From NCBI GenBank assembly GCA_013373105.1, contig JABXIJ010000030.1:1-64000 (forward strand): a stretch of DNA of 64,000 bases. Reading direction: 5' to 3'. Positions 25,647 to 34,043 of this stretch are shown here, in pieces; position 1 is the stretch's first letter, and the number at the start of each line of letters is the position of its first letter. The DNA comes from Flavobacteriaceae bacterium (GTDB lineage Bacteria; Bacteroidota; Bacteroidia; Flavobacteriales; Flavobacteriaceae). Position numbers and translations under genes: made by a program. Below the pieces are notes generated by a model. The model was not told the origin of the DNA and made no database searches. It saw only the letters and a list, made by a program, of their open reading frames with translations.

Positions 25647-27173
25647 ATGAGCAAAAAAGTTATTTTAATGATTTTAGATGGATGGGGAATTACACAAGAC
25701 CCAAAGGTATCTGCAATTTATAATGCAAAAACTCCATATATAAATTCATTGTATGACATTTACCCAAATGCAGAATTAAGAACAGATGGTGAACATGTTG
25801 GCTTACCTGATGGACAGATGGGAAATTCTGAAGTTGGCCATATGAACCTTGGTGCTGGTAGAATTGTATATCAAAATTTAGCAAGAATAAACAAAGCTGT
25901 TGCAGAAAAATCTTTAGGTAATGAAAAGGTATTATTAGATACGTTTAACTATGCTAAAGAAAACAACAAAAATGTTCATTTATTAGGTTTAGTATCAGAT
26001 GGTGGAATTCATTCACACATTAATCACTTAAAAGGCTTGTTAGATGTAGCAGCAGAAAACAATGTTGCCAATGTTTATTTACATGCATTTACAGATGGTA
26101 GAGATTGCGACCCAAAATCAGGTCATTTTTTTATAGAAGATATTAAAAAACACATGCAAAATACAACAGGTCAATTAGCTTCTGTTACTGGTAGGTATTA
26201 TGCTATGGATAGAGATAATAGATGGGAAAGAATAAAACTTGCTTATGATGCTCTTGTTAATGGAAAAGGAGAAACTACAACTGATGCTTTAGCAGCCATA
26301 AAAAAAAGTTATGAGGTAAACGTTACAGATGAATTTATAAAACCTATTGTACTTACAAATTCAACTGGAGAAGCTGTAACTACTATAAAAGAAGGAGATG
26401 TAGTTTTATTTTTTAATTATAGAACAGATAGAGGAAGAGAGTTAACTAGTGCCTTATCTCAGAAAGATTATTCAGATTTTGGCATGAAAAAACTCAATTT
26501 GTATTTTACAACAATGACATTGTATGATGAGTCATTTACAGGAATTAATGTAATTTACAATAACGATAATATAAAAAATACTATAGGTGAAGTTTTAGCA
26601 AATCATGGTAAAAAACAAATTAGAATTGCAGAAACAGAAAAATATCCTCATGTAACTTTTTTCTTTTCTGGTGGAAGAGAAGAACCATTTGAAGGTGAAA
26701 AAAGAATTTTAAGAAATTCTCCTAAAGTAGCCACTTACGATTTAAAACCAGAAATGTCTGCTTATGAATTAAAAGATGCACTTTGTGAAGATTTAGAAAA
26801 AGCAGAAGCAGATTTTGTATGTTTAAATTTTGCAAATGGAGATATGGTTGGTCATACAGGTGTTATGGAAGCAGCAATAAAAGCTTGTGAAGCTGTAGAT
26901 ATCTGCGCAAAAGATGTTATTGAAACAGGGTTAAAAAATGGCTATTCTACCCTACTAATAGCAGACCATGGAAACTGTGAAACTATGATGAATCCAGATG
27001 GCACACCTCATACAGCTCATACTACAAATCCTGTTCCTTTTATCTTAATCGATAAAGATAAAATTGAAGTTAATAATGGAATTTTAGGTGATATTGCTCC
27101 AACTATTTTAGACTTAATGAGTATAGAACAACCTTTAGAAATGACTCAAAAAAGCTTACTAAAACATGATTAA
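25647..27173 (+). CDS. gpmI: 2,3-bisphosphoglycerate-independent phosphoglycerate mutase
   Basis: 508 residues. It interconverts 3- and 2-phosphoglycerate using two Mn ions. The alkaline-phosphatase-fold core has ILDGWG at the N-terminus, and the phosphorylated Ser is S61 in GNSEVGHMNLGAGR. The phosphotransferase insert contains TDGRDCDPKSG and the RYYAMDRDNRW motif; the C-terminal metal site contains NGDMVGHTG and LIADHGNCE. The stop overlaps the thioredoxin-like gene by 8 bases. Confidence 0.98.
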   Translation: MSKKVILMILDGWGITQDPKVSAIYNAKTPYINSLYDIYPNAELRTDGEHVGLPDGQMGNSEVGHMNLGAGRIVYQNLARINKAVAEKSLGNEKVLLDTFNYAKENNKNVHLLGLVSDGGIHSHINHLKGLLDVAAENNVANVYLHAFTDGRDCDPKSGHFFIEDIKKHMQNTTGQLASVTGRYYAMDRDNRWERIKLAYDALVNGKGETTTDALAAIKKSYEVNVTDEFIKPIVLTNSTGEAVTTIKEGDVVLFFNYRTDRGRELTSALSQKDYSDFGMKKLNLYFTTMTLYDESFTGINVIYNNDNIKNTIGEVLANHGKKQIRIAETEKYPHVTFFFSGGREEPFEGEKRILRNSPKVATYDLKPEMSAYELKDALCEDLEKAEADFVCLNFANGDMVGHTGVMEAAIKACEAVDICAKDVIETGLKNGYSTLLIADHGNCETMMNPDGTPHTAHTTNPVPFILIDKDKIEVNNGILGDIAPTILDLMSIEQPLEMTQKSLLKHD

Positions 27174-27702
27174 AAAAGTAACCTTAATAATTTCTATTTT
27201 ATTTTTTTCGCTTAGTTTTTCTCAAGAAAAGAAAAAAGTTAATAAAGATAAAAACGGGTATTTAATAGGTATTGCAACAAAAGAAACTTTTCAAGACCCA
27301 TCATTTAAACCTTGGTTTGAGAATAGATATAATAGTTATAAAACAGATCCTTTAATTATTGCTAAACTAACTTTTGCAGTTAAAGATATCAAGATTATGG
27401 GATATATGGGAACTTGGTGTGCAGATAGCAGAAGAGAAGTCCCACGATTTTTTAAAATTTTTGATGAAATAAATTTTGATGAAAATAATTTGGAGTTAAT
27501 TGGAGTAGATAGAACTAAAAATACACCAGATAATAAAGCAAAAGAATTAGATGTTTTTAGGGTTCCTACATTTATCTTTTACAAAAACGGGAAAGAAATT
27601 GGTCGTTTTGTAGAGTATCCCAGAGAATCAATCGAAAAAGATATATTAAAAATTGTTATAGGTGAACCTTACAAACATTCTTACGATAGAACTATAGATT
27701 AA
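27166..27702 (+). CDS. Exported thioredoxin-like protein with a single active-site Cys
   Basis: 178 residues. Signal peptide at residues 1-20 (cleavage after FSQ). The thioredoxin fold is shown by IMGYMGTWCADSRREVPRFF and the cis-Pro segment VFRVPTFIFYKNGKEIGRF. The active site is C85-A-D-S88, a CxxS rather than CxxC, so it cannot cycle as an ordinary dithiol reductase. It may act as a monothiol or isomerase-type protein in the periplasm. Overlaps gpmI by 8 bases. Confidence 0.88.
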   Translation: MIKKVTLIISILFFSLSFSQEKKKVNKDKNGYLIGIATKETFQDPSFKPWFENRYNSYKTDPLIIAKLTFAVKDIKIMGYMGTWCADSRREVPRFFKIFDEINFDENNLELIGVDRTKNTPDNKAKELDVFRVPTFIFYKNGKEIGRFVEYPRESIEKDILKIVIGEPYKHSYDRTID

Positions 27703-27739
27703 CCTTTTCTAATCATCAATTAAATTCTAATATTTAACG

Positions 27740-27747
27740 TAACTTTG
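27740..27747 (+). promoter_or_regulatory. Putative -7 box of map
   Basis: TAACTTTG matches TAnnTTTG, 17 bases before the map ATG. It would drive the map-cupin-methyltransferase run. Confidence 0.5.
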
Positions 27748-27764
27748 TGCCCTAATTTTTCATC

Positions 27765-28574
27765 ATGATTATAACTAAAACTAGAGAAGAAATAGAGTTA
27801 ATGCGTGAAAGTGCATTAATAGTTTCTAAAACTTTAGGAATGCTAGCCAAAGAAGTTAAACCAGGTGTAACTACTTTATTTCTAGATAAATTAGCAGAAG
27901 AATTTATTAGAGAACAAGGGGCAGTCCCTGGGTTTTTAGGGTTATACGATTTTCCAAACACGCTTTGTATGAGTCCAAATGAACAAGTTGTTCATGGTTT
28001 TCCTACAAAAGAACCACTAAAAGAAGGAGATATTATTTCCATTGATTGTGGTGCCATAAAAAATGGATTTTATGGAGATCATGCTTACACTTTTCCTGTT
28101 GGTGAAATTGATGCTGAAACTCAAAAATTACTTGACGTAACTAAAGAAAGCTTATACGTTGGTATTCGTGAACTTAAAGTTGGAAATAGAGTTGGTGATG
28201 TTGGTTTTGCTATTCAAAATTATACAGAAAGTTTTGGTTACGGTGTTGTAAGAGAATTAGTAGGACATGGTTTAGGAAAGAAAATGCACGAAGACCCAGA
28301 AATGCCAAACTATGGTAAACGAGGTCGTGGTAAAAAGTTTGTAGAAGGAATGGTTGTAGCTATTGAGCCTATGATTAATATGGGAACTCATAGAATAAAA
28401 CAACATGCAGATGGTTGGACAATTACTACTTTAGATAACAAGCCTTCTGCTCATTTCGAACATGATGTTGCAATTGTAAATGGTAAACCAGAATTGCTTT
28501 CTACGTTTCAATATATTTATGATGTACTTGGTATTGAAAGTGATGAAGAAAAAGAATTCAGGCAAAACTTATAA
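27765..28574 (+). CDS. map: Type I methionine aminopeptidase
   Basis: 269 residues. It removes initiator Met from nascent proteins using two metal ions. Conserved ligand motifs: SIDCGAIKNGFYGDHAYTF (two Asp), LVGHGLGKKMHEDP (His), AIEPMIN (Glu) and the C-terminal FEHDVAI (Glu). No N-terminal zinc-finger extension. First gene of a three-gene run, with the cupin gene 5 bases behind. Confidence 0.97.
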   Translation: MIITKTREEIELMRESALIVSKTLGMLAKEVKPGVTTLFLDKLAEEFIREQGAVPGFLGLYDFPNTLCMSPNEQVVHGFPTKEPLKEGDIISIDCGAIKNGFYGDHAYTFPVGEIDAETQKLLDVTKESLYVGIRELKVGNRVGDVGFAIQNYTESFGYGVVRELVGHGLGKKMHEDPEMPNYGKRGRGKKFVEGMVVAIEPMINMGTHRIKQHADGWTITTLDNKPSAHFEHDVAIVNGKPELLSTFQYIYDVLGIESDEEKEFRQNL

Positions 28575-28579
28575 AAATT

Positions 28580-28891
28580 ATGTACATCAACGAAATAACA
28601 CCTAAAGAAATCGTTAAAGGTTATAAAGCGAGATTTGTACATACAGAATCTCATACTATTGCTTTTTGGGAAGTTGAAGCAGGTGCTGAAATTCCTATTC
28701 ACTCTCATTTTCACGAGCAAACTATGGTTGTAAATGAAGGGAAATTTGAATTTACACTAAATAACGAAACAAAAATATATGAAGCAGGAATGTTCGTTAA
28801 TATTCCCCCTCATGCAAAACATGGTGGAAAAGCTATAACAAACTGTAAACTTACAGATATCTTTTGTCCAGTTAGAGAAGATTATAAATAG
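28580..28891 (+). CDS. Cupin domain protein
   Basis: 103 residues, one cupin barrel. Motif 1 is PIHSHFHEQTMVVNEGKFEF (H-x-H-x3-E, a metal site); motif 2 is NIPPHAKHGGKA. Small, cytoplasmic, probably a metal-dependent isomerase, dioxygenase or sensor; the substrate is not evident. Between map and the methyltransferase with short gaps (5 and 8 bases). Confidence 0.87.
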   Translation: MYINEITPKEIVKGYKARFVHTESHTIAFWEVEAGAEIPIHSHFHEQTMVVNEGKFEFTLNNETKIYEAGMFVNIPPHAKHGGKAITNCKLTDIFCPVREDYK

Positions 28892-28899
28892 TTTCCAAA

Positions 28900-29670
28900 T
28901 TGAAATCTGTGTTTAAAACCATCTTAAATATAATACCTAGAACATGGTTAATTAAAATTAGTTTTTGGGTTAAACCAATAATAGCTTGGTATTTAAAAGG
29001 GAATAAATATACAGATCCTATTGATGGTAGAAGTTTTAGAAAATTTTTACCATATGGTTATGGTAAACAACGTAATAATGCTTTATCGCCTTCAACTCTA
29101 TCATTAGAAAGACATCGTTTAATGTGGCTTTTTTTAAAAGATGAAACTGACTTTTTTACCTCAAAAAAAACACTAAACGTACTACATATTGCCCCTGAAC
29201 AATGTTTTCTGAATATATTTAGAAAACAAAAAAATTTATCATACATCACTTCAGACTTAGAATCGCCTATAGCAGATGTAAAAGCAGACATATGTAATTT
29301 ACCTTTTAAAGAGAATGAATTTGATGTTATATTTTGTAATCATGTTTTAGAACATATTCCAGATGATAAAAAAGCAATGCAAGAACTTTATAGAGTTTTA
29401 AAAAAAGGTGGTTTTGGTATATTTCAAATTCCACAAGATCTTTCTAGAGCAACAACTTTAGAAGATAATTCAATAACTGACAAAAAAGAAAGAGCCAAAA
29501 TTTTTGGTCAATACGATCATGTGCGAGTTTATGGCAGGGACTATTTTGATAGATTAAGAAATGTTGGTTTTAAAGTTGAAGAAATAGATTATACAAAAAA
29601 AATCGCTCCAGAAAAACTAGAACGATTTTGTTTGATGAAAGGAGAAATTCTCCCAGTATGTTTTAAATAG
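28900..29670 (+). CDS. Class I SAM-dependent methyltransferase
   Basis: 256 residues from a TTG at 28900, the first usable start after the cupin stop; no ATG lies near. The Rossmann methyltransferase core starts at about residue 85: NVLHIAPEQCF (motif I variant), SDLES at the end of beta-2, FDVIFCNHVLEHIPDDKKAM, and YRVLKKGGFGIFQIP. The N-terminal 80 residues are basic with the conserved GRSFRKFLPYGYGKQRNNALSP region cut as GRSFRKFLPYGYG. The substrate is unknown; a sugar, lipid or small molecule is possible. Confidence 0.87.
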   Translation: MKSVFKTILNIIPRTWLIKISFWVKPIIAWYLKGNKYTDPIDGRSFRKFLPYGYGKQRNNALSPSTLSLERHRLMWLFLKDETDFFTSKKTLNVLHIAPEQCFLNIFRKQKNLSYITSDLESPIADVKADICNLPFKENEFDVIFCNHVLEHIPDDKKAMQELYRVLKKGGFGIFQIPQDLSRATTLEDNSITDKKERAKIFGQYDHVRVYGRDYFDRLRNVGFKVEEIDYTKKIAPEKLERFCLMKGEILPVCFK

Positions 29671-31002
29671 TTAGTTAGAAGTATTCTTATTTACAAATTC
29701 TTCTTTTTTTTCTAATTGTTCTTCACCTAAAATAATAAATCCATTTCTCATTAATTGATAGGCTCCATTATCTAATTTTACTGCAGTAGTATTACCAGTA
29801 TAACCTTTACTTTCATCTATTGCATCTGAAACTTCAGTTCCATTTTGATTTATCCAAACTCTTGAAGAACCTTTTAATGCCTCAAATCTACCATCGTAAA
29901 ATGGCCCTATAAATTGATAATCTTTGATGGCATCAATCATTTTACCATCAACAGCACATAAAAAAGCCAGTAAAGAATACCCTTCTTCAGCATATAAAGG
30001 GTGAATTCCACCACCTAAATGCCCACCAAATTTATACCATTCTTTATCCTTTTTAACCTCACCATCTTTATTAAACTTATCAATAACATCTGCTTTATCT
30101 AAATCTTTTAACAACTCACGTTCGTCTTCAATTGTTACTTGTTTTTGAGAATTTAATTCAAAAACAAATGCTTTTGTTGAATTATCAGGATAGGTAACTA
30201 ATCTACCATTTCCTCTTGGCATCATTACTTTTCCAAAGTGAGTTGAAAGGTTAAAAAAGTCTGATATATTTGGTAAAGAAAAACTATTGTTTGTATTTGA
30301 ATTATAACAAAAAAGTTTAGAAGGATTGTTTTCTGAGTTCTTAAATATAAAAAAACCATCAAAAGCTAAAACATCAACATATTCATTTGCAGCAGAAATA
30401 ATTTCTCCTATATCATTAATTAATCCATAAAAATTTCCTCTTTTATAGAGTGCAATATTATTTTTATTGAATGTAAAAATAGAATCTAATTCTATCTCTA
30501 ATGATTTTGATTTATTATCCCAAACCGATTCTAGAGAGTCAATCTTTTTCTTATATAATTCTCTTTTTCTTTGTTGCTCTTTTTCATATTTTATCTCCTC
30601 TTCTACTCTTTCAATATTCTCTAATATTGGTACATACAAATCTTCTATATGTAACCTATATTCTTCAGTACTTTTCTTTTTTGTTAAAAGATCATATTGT
30701 TTAAAATAGCTTTCTGCCTTCTTTAGAAGAGCTATTTCTTTTTCTAACGTTTCTTGCTTTTGGTGAATTTCAAAATATATTCTACAGCCTAGAATTGCAA
30801 TATTTTTATCTGTTATCGTATCTAGCCTTTCTAAAGCTTTTTCGAAATATTCTGCTGCTAAAGTAAAATCAACAGTTTCTTCAATAGCCTTATTTGCTCT
30901 TTTTATATAAGTATTAGCAATTGCCTCATCTAACTGACTATAGGTTGTGAGAAATGCAAAAAAACAAAGTATAAATAATACCTTTTTCTTTGAAGTAATC
31001 AT
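29671..31002 (-). CDS. Exported protein with helical N-terminus and WG-like repeats
   Basis: 443 residues. Signal peptide at 1-23 (FLTTYSQ end). Residues 25-110 look TPR-like (ANTYIKRANKAIEE, AAEYFEKALERLD), followed by a charged coiled coil (about 115-175). The C-terminal 260 residues are strand-rich with elements such as ALYKRGNFYGLINDIGEII that resemble WG (beta-propeller-like) repeats. A scaffold in the periplasm or outer membrane is plausible. No enzyme motif seen; no clear partner gene. Convergent with the methyltransferase, with no gap. Confidence 0.75.
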   Translation of the reverse strand: MITSKKKVLFILCFFAFLTTYSQLDEAIANTYIKRANKAIEETVDFTLAAEYFEKALERLDTITDKNIAILGCRIYFEIHQKQETLEKEIALLKKAESYFKQYDLLTKKKSTEEYRLHIEDLYVPILENIERVEEEIKYEKEQQRKRELYKKKIDSLESVWDNKSKSLEIELDSIFTFNKNNIALYKRGNFYGLINDIGEIISAANEYVDVLAFDGFFIFKNSENNPSKLFCYNSNTNNSFSLPNISDFFNLSTHFGKVMMPRGNGRLVTYPDNSTKAFVFELNSQKQVTIEDERELLKDLDKADVIDKFNKDGEVKKDKEWYKFGGHLGGGIHPLYAEEGYSLLAFLCAVDGKMIDAIKDYQFIGPFYDGRFEALKGSSRVWINQNGTEVSDAIDESKGYTGNTTAVKLDNGAYQLMRNGFIILGEEQLEKKEEFVNKNTSN

Positions 31003-31069
31003 AGGTGCAAAATCTTTTTTGCAAGATACAAATTTAAAAGACTAAATTATAGCTTATTAAAGTTTTGCT

Positions 31070-32047
31070 TTACAAATTAGTATATTCTGATAAATCACCT
31101 TTTTTATTATGATAAATAAGAATAACTTTCAATTCTTTTTTAGCTTCTAAAAATGCTAAAGTTTTTTCAAGACCCATAGCCATAAATGCAGTTGCATATG
31201 CATCTACATCTGCACAGTCTGCTTCTGCAATTACAGATGCACTTAATAAATTACTTTCCTTAGCATAACCTGTTTTGGGGTTTATTGTATGTACATATTT
31301 ATTTCCTAAACTATCTACTCTAAATTTTATATAGTTTCCAGAAGTAGCCATAGACTTGTTAGTTAAGTTAATGGTTTTAAAACCATTATCTATGTTAAGG
31401 GGATCTATTATTTGAATTAACCACGGCTTATTATCATGTTTTACTCCTTTAGCTCTAATTTCGCCACCAATTTCTATTAGATAATTTTTTATTCCTTTTT
31501 CATTAAAAAATCTGGCAACTATATCAATACCATATCCTTTAGCAATTGAATTAAAATCTAAATAAATTTCAGGATACTCTTTAACCACCCTGTTTTCTAT
31601 AAGTTTTACTTTATTAAAACCAACATATCTCATTAGTTCTTTAATATCTTCATCACTTAGATTTTTAATTTCGCTATTTGGTCCAAAACCATAAGCATTA
31701 ACCAAATTTCCAACTGTTGGATCAAAAAAACCATCTGTTTCATTAAAAATCTTTTTTGACTTCGTAAAAACTTCTTTAAAATAATCATCAATTAAAACTG
31801 ATTCATTTCCATTATTAATTTTTGAAATATCTGAGTCTGGTATGTAAGTAGAAAGAGAATTGTTTATTTCATTAAATAAACTATCTAAAGATTTTTGGTA
31901 GTTTTTATCTGAATTTAAGTAGGTTATTTTATATGTTGTACCAAATACAAAACCTTTTAGTGTAAAATCTTTTTTTAAATCTTGATTTTTACAAACTGAA
32001 AAGAGTAGTATAGTTGATAGAAAAAATATGATTTTTATTGATTTCAT
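31070..32047 (-). CDS. apbE: FAD:protein FMN transferase ApbE, lipoprotein
   Basis: 325 residues. Lipobox LLFSVC with C19 lipidated. The ApbE fold is shown by GTTYKITY, SLSTYIPDSDISKIN, DGFFDPTVGNLVNAYGFG, the FAD-binding YLDFNSIAKGYGIDIV and IEIGGEIRAKG, and C-terminal MATSGNY and HTINPKTG plus CADVDAYATAFMAMG. It flavinylates Thr on exported or membrane proteins such as Na+-NQR subunits NqrB/NqrC, which are not in this window. Monocistronic. Confidence 0.95.
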   Translation of the reverse strand: MKSIKIIFFLSTILLFSVCKNQDLKKDFTLKGFVFGTTYKITYLNSDKNYQKSLDSLFNEINNSLSTYIPDSDISKINNGNESVLIDDYFKEVFTKSKKIFNETDGFFDPTVGNLVNAYGFGPNSEIKNLSDEDIKELMRYVGFNKVKLIENRVVKEYPEIYLDFNSIAKGYGIDIVARFFNEKGIKNYLIEIGGEIRAKGVKHDNKPWLIQIIDPLNIDNGFKTINLTNKSMATSGNYIKFRVDSLGNKYVHTINPKTGYAKESNLLSASVIAEADCADVDAYATAFMAMGLEKTLAFLEAKKELKVILIYHNKKGDLSEYTNL

Positions 32048-32130
32048 AACAAAAGTTAATATTCACAAAAATAGGCTATAAAATTTTCATAAAAAGAGAT
32101 GAAAATGATTATTTTATGTAGTGTTTTTGT

Positions 32131-32138
32131 TAAATTTG
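32131..32138 (+). promoter_or_regulatory. Putative -7 box of the OmpA-like gene
   Basis: TAAATTTG fits TAnnTTTG and lies 24 bases before the ATG. Confidence 0.45.
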
Positions 32139-32162
32139 TATTGAAATTAAATTAAACGATCA

Positions 32163-33008
32163 ATGAAAAAATTTATCACATTAGTATTAGTTACCATTTT
32201 TATTTCTTCTTGTGTTACAAAAAAAGAATATTTGGCATTAGAAGCTAAACATAAACAAACTAAAGAAGAGCTTTTAAAAGTAGAAACGAGTTTACAAAAA
32301 TGTTTGATAGAAAAAGAGAAGCAAGATACTAAAGCTTTTGCTTTAAGTGAGCAAGTTAAATCTTTACAAGATGATAAAAGAGTAGCTTTAAAACAAGTAG
32401 AAAACTTAACTGTTTTAACGCAATCTTCATCAGACAATATAAAGAATGTAATATCTCAATTAAGCGAAAAAGATAAATACATTAATGGTATTAGAAAAGC
32501 AATGACTCAAAAAGACTCATTAAACTTAGCTATTAAATACCATCTTACTAAAAACTTAACTGATGGAATTCAAGATAAAGACATTGAAGTAAATGTTGAA
32601 AAAACTGTTGTGTTTATCTCTATTTCTGATAAACTTTTATTTAAAAGCGGTAGTTACTTCGTAACTGATAAAGCTTACACTGTTCTAGAAAAGATTGCAA
32701 AAGTAATAAAAGGACAACCAGAAATGGAAGTTATGATTGAAGGTCATACAGATTCTACTCCAATTAAGAGAGAAGTTATTCAAGATAACTGGGATTTATC
32801 TGCCTTAAGAGCAACTTCAATTACAAGAGTTTTACAATATAAGTATGGTGTTAAACCAGAAAGATTAATTGCTGCAGGTAGAAGTCAATATGTACCTTTA
32901 GCACCAAACGATACTGCAGAAAACAAGTCTAAAAATAGAAGAACTAAGATTATAATTATGCCTAAATTAAATCAGTTCTTTGAATTATTAGAGCAAGATA
33001 CTGAATAA
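32163..33008 (+). CDS. OmpA family lipoprotein
   Basis: 281 residues. Lipoprotein signal with FISSC (C17). A coiled-coil segment spans about 20-110 (many K/E/Q heptads), then the OmpA peptidoglycan-binding domain: LFKSGSYFVTDKAYTVLEKIA, MIEGHTDSTPIKR, NWDLSALRATSITRVL, and ENKSKNRRTKI with the DAP-binding Asp and Arg in the expected places. It tethers the outer membrane to peptidoglycan. Ends with a strong terminator. Confidence 0.95.
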   Translation: MKKFITLVLVTIFISSCVTKKEYLALEAKHKQTKEELLKVETSLQKCLIEKEKQDTKAFALSEQVKSLQDDKRVALKQVENLTVLTQSSSDNIKNVISQLSEKDKYINGIRKAMTQKDSLNLAIKYHLTKNLTDGIQDKDIEVNVEKTVVFISISDKLLFKSGSYFVTDKAYTVLEKIAKVIKGQPEMEVMIEGHTDSTPIKREVIQDNWDLSALRATSITRVLQYKYGVKPERLIAAGRSQYVPLAPNDTAENKSKNRRTKIIIMPKLNQFFELLEQDTE

Positions 33009-33030
33009 GTATTTTTAAAATATTTTTAAA

Positions 33031-33060
33031 AAACCATCTGAAACCAGATGGTTTTTTTTT
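33031..33060 (+). terminator. Terminator behind the OmpA-like gene
   Basis: AAACCATCTG and CAGATGGTTT form a 10-bp stem with a 4-base loop, followed by a run of T. Confidence 0.9.
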
Positions 33061-33091
33061 GCTATAAACCTTATATTTATAAAAAAGTTAG

Positions 33092-34036
33092 ATGCTAAAA
33101 CATCAATTAAATAAATACGCCCTTCTATTAGCAATTATCTTTATTAATTGTTCAGAAACTAAAATACTTGATAGTCCTAAATTATACATTACAGTTTTAG
33201 GAATTGCTCAAGATGGAGGTTTCCCTCATATTGGATGTCAAAAAGAATGTTGTGCAAATTATTACAAGGGAAAAATTGAAAGGAAAAGTGTTGTTTCTTT
33301 AGGTTTAGTCGATAAAGAAAATCAACAAAAATGGTTATTTGAAGCTACCCCAGATATGCATACTCAATTAGCAGTACTTGAAAATAATCATCTAAAAAAA
33401 AATAGAATTATTGATGGAGTGTTTATAACTCATGCTCATATTGGTCATTATACAGGATTAATGTATTTTGGAAGAGAAGCTTATGGCAAAACTGATATAC
33501 CAGTGTTTGCAATGCCAAAAATGAAAAGTTATTTAGAAAAAAATGGACCTTGGAGTCAGTTGGTAAGCTTTAAAAACATCAAACTAAAAAAATTAAAACA
33601 CGATTCTATTATACATTTAAATAAACAACTAAAAGTAATACCATTTTTAGTTCCTCATAGAGATGAATTTTCTGAAACTGTAGGTTATAAAATAATTGGA
33701 AAACAAAAATCTGCCATATTTATTCCTGATATTGATAAGTGGCAAAAATGGAATAGAGATATAATTGAAGAAGTAAAAAAAGTAGATTATGCCTTTTTAG
33801 ACGCTTCATTTTTTAAAGACGGTGAACTGAGTAGGCCTATGTCAGAAATTCCACACCCTTTTATAAAAGAAACAATTGAATTGTTTAAAAATGAGAGTTT
33901 TAAAACTAAAAACAAAATCATTTTTATTCACTTTAATCATACTAATCCAGCTTTACAAGAAAACAGTAAAGAGCGAAAAGAACTTAAAAAATTAGGTTTT
34001 CAGTTTGCAACAGAAGGTAATATTTACGAATTATAA
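33092..34036 (+). CDS. PqqB-like metallo-beta-lactamase-fold hydrolase, lipoprotein
   Basis: 314 residues. Lipoprotein signal with IIFINC (C20). The rest resembles PqqB: VLGIAQDGGFPHIGC, the C/C motif QKECCANYY, a THAHIGHYTG motif (HxHxGH in place of HxHxDH), VPHRDEFSETVGYKI and FIHFNHTNP. No PQQ biosynthesis genes are nearby, so it is probably an exported hydrolase of unknown substrate. The GH2 gene follows after 7 bases, so the two are likely co-transcribed. Confidence 0.87.
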   Translation: MLKHQLNKYALLLAIIFINCSETKILDSPKLYITVLGIAQDGGFPHIGCQKECCANYYKGKIERKSVVSLGLVDKENQQKWLFEATPDMHTQLAVLENNHLKKNRIIDGVFITHAHIGHYTGLMYFGREAYGKTDIPVFAMPKMKSYLEKNGPWSQLVSFKNIKLKKLKHDSIIHLNKQLKVIPFLVPHRDEFSETVGYKIIGKQKSAIFIPDIDKWQKWNRDIIEEVKKVDYAFLDASFFKDGELSRPMSEIPHPFIKETIELFKNESFKTKNKIIFIHFNHTNPALQENSKERKELKKLGFQFATEGNIYEL

Positions 34037-34043
34037 AAACATA

